54,559 nt of DNA. It comes from Bradyrhizobium sp. YR681 (GTDB lineage Bacteria > Pseudomonadota > Alphaproteobacteria > Rhizobiales > Xanthobacteraceae). This document shows positions 8,031-16,814 of this stretch, in pieces. Position numbers and translations under genes: made by a program. The notes beneath the pieces were generated by a model that saw only the letters and a list, made by a program, of their open reading frames with translations, did not search any database and was not told the DNA's origin. The number at the start of each line of letters is the position of its first letter. Position 1 is the stretch's first letter. Location of the stretch: assembly GCF_000282615.1 (NCBI RefSeq), contig NZ_AKIY01000200.1:1-54559 (forward strand), given 5' to 3'.

Positions 8031-10223
8031 ATGCGTGACTGTTTGAATCACCGTGCAGGCTTTGACCGCGTCTTGATGACGGTCGCGGCAACCTTCCTCA
8101 CGGTATCGGCCAGCTCGGCCCTGGCGCAGGATCAGGCGCGCAGCAGCGCCGCCGAACTCGCGATCGAAGCCGCGATCCCGCGCCCGGAGCCGGCAAACGT
8201 CGCGCCTCCGACCGCCTCCGACATCAAGCTCGACACCACCGCCACGGTGCAGGACGCCCCGAAGGAAGTCGCCAAGGAGCCCGTGAAGGCCGAAGTCGCG
8301 CCGGCGCCCGACAAGGTCGAGACCAAGCCGTCCGACATCGCCACCACGCCCGCGCCCGAGGCGCCGAAGAGCGAGACCGCGAAGAGCGAACCCGCCAAGA
8401 CCGAGCCTGCCAAGGCCGACACTGCGACCGCCACGCCTGCCGCGCCGGCAGCCCCCGCCACGGCAGCGGCCCCTGCCGCCGAGCCGGTGAAGGCCGCCAG
8501 CCTTGTGCCGGCTGCCGACCAGCCGGTCGCCGACAAGCTCAAGGACATCATCGGCGCCAAGACCTCGCGCCATTTCGACCGCAAGAACGAGCGCGCCGCG
8601 ATCGAGAAGTTTTACGGCGCGCGCGACTTCGCGCCGGTGTGGACGCAAGGCGGTAGCCTGACCGCTGCGGCCAAGGGCGTGATCGCGCGGCTGAAGGATG
8701 CGGCCTCCGACGGCCTCAATCCGGCCGACTATCCGGTGCCGGATTTCGCCGCCGCCACGAGCCCCGATGCGCTCGCCGATGCCGAGCTGAAGCTCAGCGC
8801 CAGCATGTTCGACTATGCGCGCCAGGCCCAGAGCGGCCGCATGCACTGGTCGCAGGTCAGCGGCGACATCCTCTATCCCGAGCATCCGGTCGATCCGAGC
8901 GAAGTGCTCGCCAAGATCACGACGGCGACCGACGCCTCCGCCGCGCTCGACAGCTACAACCCGCCGCAGAAGCTCTACAAGGAGCTGAAGGCGAAGCTCG
9001 CCGAGCTCCGCGGCCAGGGCAGCGGTCCGGTGATCGAGATCGCCGACGGTCCGGCGCTGAAATACACTCCGGCCGGCAAGAAGCAGGCCGAAGTGGTCGT
9101 GGAAGATCCGCGCGTGCCGCAGCTGCGCACCAAGCTCGGCATCACCGAGAACGCCAGCGACACCCGCTATGACGCAACGGTCGCGGAGGCCGTGCGAAAA
9201 TTCCAGAACAGCGCCGAGCTCAAGGCGACCGGCATCCTCGACGACAAGACCGTCAAGGCGATCAACACCCCGAAGCGCGACAAGCAGATCGACACCGTGC
9301 TGGTGAACATGGAGCGCTGGCGCTGGCTGCCGCGCGACCTCGGCGTGCCCTCGCTGGGCGATGCCTATGTCATCCTCAACATTCCCGACTACACGCTGAA
9401 GGTGATGCAGCGCGGCCAGCAGGTCTGGACCACCCGCGTGGTCACCGGCAAGCCCGGCACGCATGCGACCCCGCTGCTCACCGAGACGATGAAGTACATC
9501 ACGGTCAATCCGACCTGGAACGTGCCGCCGTCGATCGTCTACAACGAATATCTGCCGGCGCTTCAGCAGGACCCGACCGTGCTCCAGCGCATGGGCCTCA
9601 AGCTCGAGCAGAACCGCGACGGCTCGGTGCACATCTCGCAGCCGCCCGGCGAAGCCAACGCGCTCGGCCGCATCCGCTTCAACTTCCCGAACAAGTTCCT
9701 GGTCTATCAGCACGACACGCCGGACAAGAACCTGTTCGCAAGGGACGAGCGCGCGTTCAGCCATGGCTGCATGCGCGTGCAGAACCCGGATCAGTACGCC
9801 TCCGTGCTGCTCAACATCGCGATGCCGAACGAGAAGTACACGCCGGAGCGCGTGCGCAGCATGTACGGCAAGAGCGAGATCGACCTGAAATTCCCGACCC
9901 CGATCCCGGTCAACATCACCTATCAGACCGCGTTCGTGGACGATGCTGGCAAGCTGCAATTCCGCAAGGACGTCTATGGCCGCGACGCGACCATGATCAA
10001 CATCCTGAAGAACGGCCGCGGCAAGGATCTCGAGAACATCGTGGCTCACTCGCAGCCGAGCTATTCGCGTCCGTCGACGACGCTGCCGCCTGGCGTGGCG
10101 GTGGCCAACAATGGCGGCGGCTTCGGCTCTTCGGGCCCGAACTTCTTCGAGCGCCTGTTCGGAGCCCCGACCCCGCCGCCGGCTCCGGTCGGCCGCAAAC
10201 CGCAGCGGGTATTCACCCGCTGA
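8031..10223 (+). CDS. L,D-transpeptidase (YcbB/LdtD-like)
   Basis: The start at 8031 has a purine-rich AAGGGG about nine bases upstream and opens directly into a signal peptide ending near ASSALAQ; an in-frame ATG at 7998 is less well placed. The roughly 730-aa product has a long Pro/Ala/Lys/Glu-rich low-complexity linker (about 25-165), an YcbB-type scaffold domain, a peptidoglycan-binding helix bundle (DTRYDATVAEAVRKFQ), and a YkuD catalytic domain with the motif SHGCMR (His578, Cys580). The family makes 3-3 (mDAP-mDAP) peptidoglycan cross-links in the periplasm. It is followed by an M15-type gene, as ycbB is followed by ycbK in E. coli. Confidence 0.92.
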   Translation: MRDCLNHRAGFDRVLMTVAATFLTVSASSALAQDQARSSAAELAIEAAIPRPEPANVAPPTASDIKLDTTATVQDAPKEVAKEPVKAEVAPAPDKVETKPSDIATTPAPEAPKSETAKSEPAKTEPAKADTATATPAAPAAPATAAAPAAEPVKAASLVPAADQPVADKLKDIIGAKTSRHFDRKNERAAIEKFYGARDFAPVWTQGGSLTAAAKGVIARLKDAASDGLNPADYPVPDFAAATSPDALADAELKLSASMFDYARQAQSGRMHWSQVSGDILYPEHPVDPSEVLAKITTATDASAALDSYNPPQKLYKELKAKLAELRGQGSGPVIEIADGPALKYTPAGKKQAEVVVEDPRVPQLRTKLGITENASDTRYDATVAEAVRKFQNSAELKATGILDDKTVKAINTPKRDKQIDTVLVNMERWRWLPRDLGVPSLGDAYVILNIPDYTLKVMQRGQQVWTTRVVTGKPGTHATPLLTETMKYITVNPTWNVPPSIVYNEYLPALQQDPTVLQRMGLKLEQNRDGSVHISQPPGEANALGRIRFNFPNKFLVYQHDTPDKNLFARDERAFSHGCMRVQNPDQYASVLLNIAMPNEKYTPERVRSMYGKSEIDLKFPTPIPVNITYQTAFVDDAGKLQFRKDVYGRDATMINILKNGRGKDLENIVAHSQPSYSRPSTTLPPGVAVANNGGGFGSSGPNFFERLFGAPTPPPAPVGRKPQRVFTR

Positions 10224-10300
10224 GCCCTGCCTGGCGCGTCGCCCTCTGAAATTCTGCAATGAAATCAGCGACCTCATCCCCTGGATGGGGTCGCTTAACG

Positions 10301-10308
10301 TTAACCAT
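10301..10308 (+). promoter_or_regulatory. CtrA half-site-like TTAACCAT
   Basis: TTAACCAT, preceded by TTAACG, lies in the 272-bp gap before the DUF882 gene. TTAACCAT is a described CtrA half-site in Caulobacter. A single 8-mer is weak evidence on its own; it is noted because the same word lies upstream of pal and tolQ. Confidence 0.3.
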
Positions 10309-10495
10309 TCTCCACCTGACCTCGGGCGGTGGGCGTTTTTTTGCCACACTCAACCGTTTAGGTTCGTATTCTGACTTGGTTTGGGGGCGGGAAGGTCAAC
10401 CTCAAATTAACCTTCTCGCTTTAACAAAGCGTTCATCCTCTTTCGCGCGCTAACGGGGTTGGCGGGAGAGTCCATTTTGAACGCTGGTCGACTGG

Positions 10496-12112
10496 GTGGG
10501 CTCTAACGTGCTGACTGGTCTCGCACGCCAATTCGCTGTGCTGTCGTTGTCCCATGCGGGAGTGAAGGCCGGATCCCGGATCGGCCTTGCTTCCGTATTG
10601 CTGCTTGCTGCCGCAGGCTCGGTTCACAACGCCGCGGCGCTGAACGAGACCAAGACGCTCTCGTTCCACCACACCCATTCCGGCGAAGACCTCACCGTCA
10701 CCTTCAAGCGCGACGGCCGCTACGACGAAGCCGCGCTGAAGCAGCTCAACCACTTCCTGCGCGACTGGCGCACCCAGGACGAGACGGTCATGGACCGTCA
10801 CCTCTTCGACATCCTCTGGGAAGTCTATCGCGACGTCGACGGCAAGCAGCCGATCCAGATCATCTCCTCCTACCGCTCCCCCGCCACCAACGCCATGCTC
10901 CGCCGTCGCTCCTCGGGTGTGGCGCGCTTCAGCCAGCACATGCTGGGCCATGCGATGGATTTCTACATTCCGGGCGTGCCGCTGGAGCAGATCCGTTTCG
11001 CCGGCCTGCGGCTCCAGCGCGGCGGCGTCGGCTTTTATCCGACCTCCGGCTCGCCCTTCGTGCATCTGGACACCGGCAGCATCCGGCACTGGCCGCGCAT
11101 GACGCATGACCAGCTCGCCCGCGTCTTCCCGGACGGAAAGACGGTGCATGTGCCGACCGACGGCACACCGCTGAAGGGCTATGAACTCGCCAAGGCCGAG
11201 ATCGAGCGCCGCGGCAGCGGCGACGATGCCGGCAGCAGCAAGCCGAATTTCTTTGCCGCCCTGTTCAAGGGCAAGTCGGCCCCGGCCGCCACGAGCAGCG
11301 ACGAGGATGACGAGGGCGCCCCCGCCCCGGCCGCCAAGCCCACGGCGCCGACCTTGGTCGCCGCCGCATCCAAACCCGCCGATCCGGTGCCGACGCCGCG
11401 CGCCAAGCCGTCAATTGCGGCCGCGATCCAGCTCGCGTCCGCCGATGCGCAGCTGGTTGCGCCGCCCAAGCCGAAGCCCGCGCCCGTGGCTGACAAGCCG
11501 GCCGCCGGCAAGCCGGAGACCCCGGCTGACATCATCAATGCCCGCGGCTTCTGGGACGCGCCGGCTGCGCCGCAGCAGGCAACGCCCGCGCAGGTCGCCG
11601 CGCTGAAGGCCCGCCAGGCCCTCGCCGCCGCCACCGACCCGCAGCCGACCGCGAGCGTCTCCAACGCAACTCTTCAGGCGCTCGCTTACGCGCCGGCCGC
11701 CTCCCCGCTCGACCGCGCCAACGTCGTCGCCGCCTCCGCGCCGATCCCGCGCTCCGCCCGTCCCGCCGCCGCGCGCAACTCGGCGCCCGCGACCGAAATC
11801 AACACGGTGGTCGGCAAGAGCACCGACGGCATGATCGCGACCGCGACCCGCCTCTCCGCGGCCAAGGGCGAGAGCATCTGGCTCAAGATCGTGATGCTGT
11901 CGCCGAGCGCCAGCCGCGCGATGTCAGTCACGCTGATGGGCGAGCTCGACACGGCCACGCTCCGGGGCTACTTCGTCAAGCCGCAGGCCGTGGTCGCGAT
12001 GGGCTTTGCCGACGATCCGATGCAGGGCCTGTCCTGCGACAGCTTTACGGGCACCGCCACCGCGAAGCTCCAGACGACGTCGTTCGTGGTGCGGACGGCC
12101 GCGCTGCGCTGA
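10496..12112 (+). CDS. DUF882 / M15-type peptidoglycan endopeptidase (YcbK/MepK-like) with long tail
   Basis: The best start is a GTG at 10496, with another GTG at 10508; neither has a strong ribosome site. A signal segment (about 20-48) is followed by the DUF882 domain with the M15 zinc pattern SxHxxGxAxD (Ser146, His148, Asp155) and His190 in FVHLDTG. Relatives such as MepK cut 3-3 cross-links or trim peptides in murein. After about residue 230 comes a long Ala/Pro/Lys-rich region and a compact C-terminal domain (about 430-538) of unknown role. Placement behind an L,D-transpeptidase supports a shared role in remodelling 3-3 cross-linked peptidoglycan. Confidence 0.85.
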   Translation: MGSNVLTGLARQFAVLSLSHAGVKAGSRIGLASVLLLAAAGSVHNAAALNETKTLSFHHTHSGEDLTVTFKRDGRYDEAALKQLNHFLRDWRTQDETVMDRHLFDILWEVYRDVDGKQPIQIISSYRSPATNAMLRRRSSGVARFSQHMLGHAMDFYIPGVPLEQIRFAGLRLQRGGVGFYPTSGSPFVHLDTGSIRHWPRMTHDQLARVFPDGKTVHVPTDGTPLKGYELAKAEIERRGSGDDAGSSKPNFFAALFKGKSAPAATSSDEDDEGAPAPAAKPTAPTLVAAASKPADPVPTPRAKPSIAAAIQLASADAQLVAPPKPKPAPVADKPAAGKPETPADIINARGFWDAPAAPQQATPAQVAALKARQALAAATDPQPTASVSNATLQALAYAPAASPLDRANVVAASAPIPRSARPAAARNSAPATEINTVVGKSTDGMIATATRLSAAKGESIWLKIVMLSPSASRAMSVTLMGELDTATLRGYFVKPQAVVAMGFADDPMQGLSCDSFTGTATAKLQTTSFVVRTAALR

Positions 12113-12169
12113 GGCCGATCGCCTTCACTGCCTTCAGGAATTCCGTTACGTCGCCCGGATGAGAGCGCC

Positions 12170-12595
12170 CTATCGCGCCTTATTGCCCCGCCGATCCAGA
12201 TGATAGGTCAGCGCCAGCGACAGGCAGACCGACAGCTCCCGCTTCGGCAGCTTGCCTGCGACCGGCAGCAGCAAAGCCCGTGTCTGCCGGTACTCGAACT
12301 GATCCGGAAAGCGCTCGCGAAAGGTGTCGACCAGCGTCGTCTTGCAGTTGAACAGGATGGCGGCGTGGCCGGAATCCTTGACGCGGCCGAGCCGGATCGT
12401 CGAGCCGCTGCCGGTCTCATCGGTCAGATAAGCGGGCTCGCCCCATTTCAGCGTTTCGGTGAGACGGCCGACATCGTCATGCGCAGCAGCGGTCGAGAAG
12501 ATCAGGTCGCGCACCTGAAGCAGCCGCGCGGCAATCGGCGCCGGAAGAGCGCCGAAGGCACGGCCCACCTCGCGCGGCAGCTTCGGCACAGTCAC
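12170..12595 (-). CDS. DUF1801 domain protein
   Basis: The 141-aa protein carries the DUF1801 pattern, with TLKWGEPAYLT near residue 48 and a C-terminal arginine-rich end. Proteins of this fold are small soluble alpha/beta domains (YdhG-like) without an established reaction. It stands alone, convergent with the DUF882 gene and followed upstream by a palindromic repeat. No signal peptide or membrane helix is visible. Function cannot be given. Confidence 0.75.
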   Translation of the reverse strand: MTVPKLPREVGRAFGALPAPIAARLLQVRDLIFSTAAAHDDVGRLTETLKWGEPAYLTDETGSGSTIRLGRVKDSGHAAILFNCKTTLVDTFRERFPDQFEYRQTRALLLPVAGKLPKRELSVCLSLALTYHLDRRGNKAR

Positions 12596-12625
12596 GGCGA
12601 TCTCCGTTCACGAACGGCAGATTTG

Positions 12626-12708
12626 TAGCCCGGATGGAGCGCAGCGCAATCCGGGGATGCCAACTCAAAATGAAAGAACCCGGATTTCGCCGCGCTCCAT
12701 CCGGGCTA
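12626..12708. repeat. REP-like inverted repeat pair (TAGCCCGGATGGAGC family)
   Basis: A 30-bp unit at 12626-12655 starting TAGCCCGGATGGAGCGC returns inverted at 12679-12708, matching at 28 of 30 positions, with a 23-base spacer. It fills the gap between the DUF1801 and GapR genes. I recognise the unit as a dispersed palindromic element common in Bradyrhizobium-like genomes. It could form a long hairpin in RNA read from either side. Confidence 0.8.
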
Positions 12709-12737
12709 AGACAATCAATGTCCGAGGCTTGACCGCC

Positions 12738-13010
12738 TCAGATCATCCCCAGCGCCTGCATGTAGGTCTCGAGGATCGTCTCGGCCTCGGCGCGCTCGTT
12801 GGGGTCCTGCTTGCGCATCCGCACGATGGTGCGCAGCGCCTTGACGTCGTAGCCGTTGCCCTTGCTCTCGGCATAGACGTCACGGATGTCGTCGGAGATC
12901 GCCTTCTTCTCTTCCTCCAGCCGCTCGATGCGCTCGATGATGGATTTGAGCTGGTCCTTGGCAAATTTCGTCGCGGGCTCGTCGTCGCGGACGGCGGCGG
13001 AGGTGGCCAT
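12738..13010 (-). CDS. gapR: GapR-like DNA-binding protein (DUF2312 / UPF0335)
   Basis: The 90-aa product has the DUF2312 pattern: a coiled-coil stretch [19 protein letters not shown] followed by EAKGNGYD-like [15 protein letters not shown] and [14 protein letters not shown]. This matches Caulobacter GapR closely along its length. GapR is a tetrameric nucleoid protein that clamps overtwisted DNA ahead of replication forks and RNA polymerase and is needed for normal chromosome segregation. The ATG at 13008-13010 has GGGAG seven bases upstream. The gene is monocistronic in appearance. Confidence 0.88.
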   Translation of the reverse strand: MATSAAVRDDEPATKFAKDQLKSIIERIERLEEEKKAISDDIRDVYAESKGNGYDVKALRTIVRMRKQDPNERAEAETILETYMQALGMI

Positions 13011-13207
13011 CTTGGTACTCCCAATGGAACTGGCAAAACGAGGTGACGCCGGCATCCTCACCGCGCGTGCTGGGTAGACCCTTAGGGTTGGCGACACCTG
13101 CGTTCAAGCAAGCATCGCGCTCGTCCACAGCGCGCCCACACCTTCCTGCGATGGGGCGAAGAAAGCTGTTGTGTGGTGCGAGTCAGCGCGCCGGGCGGAC
13201 CGTCCGC

Positions 13208-13513
13208 TCAGTGCCCGTGGGGATGGACCTTCTTCATCGCCTCGATCTGCTCGGGGCTGGCCGTGCCCTGGTGCTTCGATTTCCAGGTCTCGTAGGGCAT
13301 GCCGTAAACGGCCTCCCGGCTCTCGTCCTTGCTCAAAGCGACGCCTTGGGCGTCCGCGGCGTCCTTGAGCCAGTTGGACAGGCAGTTGCGGCAGAAGCCC
13401 GCCAGATTCATCAGGTCGATGTTCTGGACGTCCGTCCGCTCCCGCAAATGACCGACCAGGCGCCGGAAAGCGGCCGCCTCGAGCTCCGTTCTGGTTTTGT
13501 CGTCGATGGCCAT
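13208..13513 (-). CDS. DUF1244 domain protein
   Basis: This 101-aa protein contains the DUF1244 signature, including NLAGFCRNCLSNWLKDAA, with two closely spaced cysteines (FCRNC), and YGMPYETWKSKHQ. The family is small, soluble and found widely in alpha- and gammaproteobacteria; its biochemical role is not known, though paired cysteines and terminal histidines (HPHGH) suggest metal contact. The ATG at 13511-13513 is preferred over upstream codons because conserved sequence begins there (MAIDDKTRTELE). Confidence 0.85.
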   Translation of the reverse strand: MAIDDKTRTELEAAAFRRLVGHLRERTDVQNIDLMNLAGFCRNCLSNWLKDAADAQGVALSKDESREAVYGMPYETWKSKHQGTASPEQIEAMKKVHPHGH

Positions 13514-13681
13514 CGTTGTTGTCCCTAGCAGTGGCGTGTCCAGCCAAACCCTTAACGGTAGAGGTAGGGTCCTGTCACAGATTTTGCCATATCGCGGCGC
13601 AAACGGGCCAAGGCCCGGCTTTGGGACGGTTTCCCCGGCGCTACGCCAAATCGTCAATCATCTGGTATACGTTCCGCGACA

Positions 13682-14281
13682 ATGATCGCCGAATCTCCCC
13701 GTTTCCCCCTTCGCCTGCTCGCCCGGTTGGTCCCGGTGCTGGTGGTTGGCCTGCTGTGCCTCTGGGCCAGCCCGGCCGCCGCCGATTTCCGGCTCTGCAA
13801 CAACACGTCGAGCCGGGTCGGCATTGCGCTCGGCTACAAGGATGCCGAGGGCTGGACCACCGAGGGCTGGTGGAACATCTCGTCCCGCTCCTGCGAGACC
13901 CTGCTGCGGGGAACGCTGGTCGCCCGTTACTATTACATCTACGCGATCGACTATGACCGCGGCGGCGAATGGTCGGGCCAGGCCTTCATGTGCTCGCGCG
14001 ACAAGGAATTCACCATCCGCGGCACCGAGGACTGCCTCGCGCGCGGCTACGACCGGACCGGCTATTTCGAGGTCGATACCGGCGAGCAGCGGGCCTGGAC
14101 GGTCCAGCTCACCGATGCCAACGAACAGCCGTCACAGCAGCAGCGCGTACCCGGTTTGCCGGGCCCGGTTGGCCCGGGTGGCGGCGTTCCGGGTTTGCCC
14201 AATGGACCGCCCGGTGGTACGCCCCCCGCCGCGCCTGGCCTCGCGCCAGCTCCTCCGCCACCGTCTGGGAATAAGCCATGA
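13682..14281 (+). CDS. Secreted DUF1036 protein with collagen-like tail
   Basis: The 199-aa product has a signal peptide (cleavage near PAAADF) and a DUF1036 domain (about 35-140) with conserved Cys, Trp and Tyr, for example FRLCNNTSSRVGIALGYKD and CSRDKEFTI. Such proteins are small periplasmic or extracellular beta-rich domains of unknown role. Residues after about 150 form a Gly/Pro-rich tail reading GLPGPVGPGG and so on, collagen-like in pattern but short. The stop codon overlaps the pyk start (ATGA), so the two are probably translated together, as often seen for DUF1036-pyk in rhizobia. Confidence 0.85.
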   Translation: MIAESPRFPLRLLARLVPVLVVGLLCLWASPAAADFRLCNNTSSRVGIALGYKDAEGWTTEGWWNISSRSCETLLRGTLVARYYYIYAIDYDRGGEWSGQAFMCSRDKEFTIRGTEDCLARGYDRTGYFEVDTGEQRAWTVQLTDANEQPSQQQRVPGLPGPVGPGGGVPGLPNGPPGGTPPAAPGLAPAPPPPSGNKP

Positions 14282-15714
14282 GGCGTCTTCGCCGTATCAA
14301 GATTCTCGCGACCCTCGGACCTGCCTCCTCGGACCTCGCGATGATCCGCCGCCTGTTCGAGGCCGGCGCCGATCTGTTCCGCATCAACATGAGCCACACC
14401 CCGCATGACAAGATGCGGGAGCTGGTGGCGACGATCCGCAATGTCGAATCCAGCTATGGCCGACCGATCGGCATCCTGGTCGATCTCCAGGGCCCAAAGC
14501 TCAGGCTCGGCGCGTTCGCCGAAGGCGCGGTCCAGCTCCAGAACGGGCAGACGTTTACGCTGGATTCCGACAAGGCGCCGGGCGATGCCACGCGCGTGCA
14601 TCTGCCGCATCCGGAGATCCTGGCGGCGCTGCGGCCCGGCCATTCGCTGCTGCTCGACGACGGCAAGGTGCGGCTGATCGCGGAGGAGACCACGAAGGAG
14701 CACGCGGTGACGCGTGTCGTGGTCGGCGGCCGGATGTCCGACCGCAAGGGCGTCAGCCTGCCCGACACCGATCTGCCTGTTTCGGCGATGACGCCGAAGG
14801 ACCGCGCCGATCTCGAGGCGGCCCTCGTCACCGGCGTCGACTGGATCGCACTGTCCTTCGTGCAGCGCGCCGATGACGTCCTCGAGGCCAAGAAGATGAT
14901 TCGCGGCCGTGCCGCGGTCATGGCCAAGATCGAGAAGCCGCAGGCGATCGACCGCCTTGCCGACATCATCGAGGCCTCCGACGCGCTGATGGTGGCGCGC
15001 GGCGATCTCGGTGTCGAGTTGCCGCTGGAACGCGTGCCGAGCCTGCAGAAGCAGATGACGCGCATGGCGCGCCGCGCCGGCAAGCCGGTGGTGATCGCGA
15101 CCCAGATGCTGGAATCGATGATCCAGTCGCCGGTGCCGACCCGCGCCGAGGTCTCCGACGTCGCCACCGCCGTCTATGAAGGCGCCGACGCCATCATGCT
15201 GTCGGCGGAATCGGCGGCCGGCAAATTCCCGGTCGAGGCGGTCTCGACCATGAACCGCATCGGCGAGGAGGTCGAGCGCGACCCGATCTACCGCTCGGTG
15301 CTCACCGCCCAGCGCCCGGCGCCGGAAGCCACCGCAGGCGACGCCATCGCCGACGCCGCGCGGCAGATCGCCGAGACGCTGGACCTGCCCGCCCTGATCT
15401 GCTGGACCAGCTCCGGCTCGACCGCGGTGCGCGTGGCGCGCGAGCGGCCGAAGCCGCCGATCGTGGCGATCACGCCCAACATCAATGCCGGCCGCCGGCT
15501 CGCGGTGGTCTGGGGCGTGCACTGCGTGGTGGCGGACGATGCGCGCGACCAGGACGACATGGTGAGCCGCGCCGGCCAGATCGCCTTCCGCGACGGCTTC
15601 GTCCGCGCCGGCCAGCGCGTCATCATCGTCGCTGGCGTGCCGCTCGGCATTCCCGGCACCACCAACATGGTGCGGATCGCCTCGGTCGGCCCCGAGGGCG
15701 ACGCGAATATCTAG
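14278..15714 (+). CDS. pyk: Pyruvate kinase
   Basis: The 478-aa protein starts RRIKILATLGPASS and shows the conserved phosphate and metal-binding blocks FRINMSH, DLQGPKLRLG and MAKIEKPQAIDRL (catalytic Lys), plus the ARGDLGVELP and TQMLESM segments. It converts phosphoenolpyruvate and ADP to pyruvate and ATP at the end of glycolysis. Length is standard for the bacterial enzyme and all domains are present. The start overlaps the DUF1036 stop by four bases, and a terminator hairpin follows at 15765-15787. Confidence 0.97.
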   Translation: MRRLRRIKILATLGPASSDLAMIRRLFEAGADLFRINMSHTPHDKMRELVATIRNVESSYGRPIGILVDLQGPKLRLGAFAEGAVQLQNGQTFTLDSDKAPGDATRVHLPHPEILAALRPGHSLLLDDGKVRLIAEETTKEHAVTRVVVGGRMSDRKGVSLPDTDLPVSAMTPKDRADLEAALVTGVDWIALSFVQRADDVLEAKKMIRGRAAVMAKIEKPQAIDRLADIIEASDALMVARGDLGVELPLERVPSLQKQMTRMARRAGKPVVIATQMLESMIQSPVPTRAEVSDVATAVYEGADAIMLSAESAAGKFPVEAVSTMNRIGEEVERDPIYRSVLTAQRPAPEATAGDAIADAARQIAETLDLPALICWTSSGSTAVRVARERPKPPIVAITPNINAGRRLAVVWGVHCVVADDARDQDDMVSRAGQIAFRDGFVRAGQRVIIVAGVPLGIPGTTNMVRIASVGPEGDANI

Positions 15715-15764
15715 GTCCGCCGGACCCCGACCAACAAAAATCTCGAAAACAACCCCATGCACAG

Positions 15765-15787
15765 TAGCCGGCTGGTCCGGCTATTTT
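15765..15787 (+). terminator. Intrinsic terminator of pyk
   Basis: TAGCCGG and CCGGCTA form a perfect 7-bp stem with a 5-base loop, followed by TTTT, 50 bp after the pyk stop. The run of T is short but the placement is right. Confidence 0.65.
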
Positions 15788-15866
15788 GCTGCGGTTTTGC
15801 GAAAACCAATGCGCCGGCAATGACCTGCGCGCGATCAGCTCCCGGCCTCGGCCGCATCCTGCTTTT

Positions 15867-16547
15867 TCAGGCCCCGACCAGCGCCTTGGTCGTCGGCAAC
15901 AGCGTCTGCTGCACCACCAGGCCACGGGCGCGGGCGTCCATGACGCCGACGGCGCGCAGCGCGAGCAGGGTCACGGTCTGCACCGCGTCGCGCATCTTGA
16001 CGGGATCTTCGAGATTGTCGGGCGCGAGCGGCCCAACCAGCGCCTCATGCAGCGCACCGAGCAGCGCGGTGGCGGCAAGCGCGGTGTCCTGCGCGGGCAA
16101 ATGACCGGCGCGGACGGCCGCATCGATCCGGCCAGCGATCTCGCCGGCGATCTCGCGGCGGCTCGCCAGACGGGAAGCGCTGACATCGACATCGACAGGC
16201 TCGGCCAGGATGCCCCAGGCCAGCCGGCGCTGCGACAGGGTATGGACCGCCACCGTGGTGACGGCCGCCGCCAGCGCCGAGGACGGCCCCGGCGCGGCAT
16301 CCGCCGCCCTGCGGATTGCCGCAAGCTCGTCCCGCGAAACCTCGGCGATCAATTCGGAGATCAGTTCGGCCTTGGAGGGGAAGTAGCGGTACACCGTGCC
16401 CGCCGCGACATTGGCCCGGACCGCGACCGGCGCGATCTGCACCGCCGCCATCCCGCCTTCCGCCGCAGCCTCACGCGCCGCCGCCAGTATCGCACTGCGC
16501 CGGGCCGCAAGGCGCTTCACCACTTGATGCGTCCGCCGATAAACCAT
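15867..16547 (-). CDS. TetR-family transcriptional regulator
   Basis: The start at 16545-16547 has AGGAAG six bases upstream. The 226-aa protein begins with a TetR helix-turn-helix (about 15-60) with the typical NVAAGTVYRYFPSKAEL recognition region. The C-terminal domain is alpha-helical and not assignable to a ligand. It is divergent from the PAP2 gene, and a palindrome lies at 16633-16648 in the shared gap, so self-control and control of the PAP2 gene are plausible. Confidence 0.88.
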   Translation of the reverse strand: MVYRRTHQVVKRLAARRSAILAAAREAAAEGGMAAVQIAPVAVRANVAAGTVYRYFPSKAELISELIAEVSRDELAAIRRAADAAPGPSSALAAAVTTVAVHTLSQRRLAWGILAEPVDVDVSASRLASRREIAGEIAGRIDAAVRAGHLPAQDTALAATALLGALHEALVGPLAPDNLEDPVKMRDAVQTVTLLALRAVGVMDARARGLVVQQTLLPTTKALVGA

Positions 16548-16632
16548 GGCGCGCTTCCTGTCCCACACGCCTGCCGCACGCCCGCGGCCGAACGCTTCGT
16601 CACTGCAATAGATGCAAATCGCCCCGCAAGGA

Positions 16633-16648
16633 CTGAACAACTATTCAG
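16633..16648. promoter_or_regulatory. Candidate TetR operator
   Basis: CTGAACAACTATTCAG has 5-bp inverted arms (CTGAA/TTCAG) and lies 86 bp upstream of the TetR gene in the divergent gap before PAP2. Size and symmetry fit TetR-family operators; binding is inferred. Confidence 0.35.
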
Positions 16649-16814
16649 GGTGGATGACAAGATGCATTTGCGTGAAGCGTCATGCCAAAGCGGCCGGACG
16701 CGACTTCGCTCAAATGAACAGACCCGGTTGGTAAACGGCTAACCACGATTGTTACCGCGATCTTAAAGCAGGCCCGCGACTGTACCGCAGGATTGCGATT
16801 CCACTCGGTGCAGC

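Noticed and set aside
8010..10349. 779-codon open frame opposite the L,D-transpeptidase
   Set aside because: No domain pattern, Arg/Ala/Gly-biased; the plus strand carries a clear signal peptide and the SHGCMR active site.
10395..10430. TTAA pair before the DUF882 gene (TTAACCTTCTCGCTTTAA)
   Set aside because: Spacer is ten bases rather than seven, so it was not called a CtrA box.
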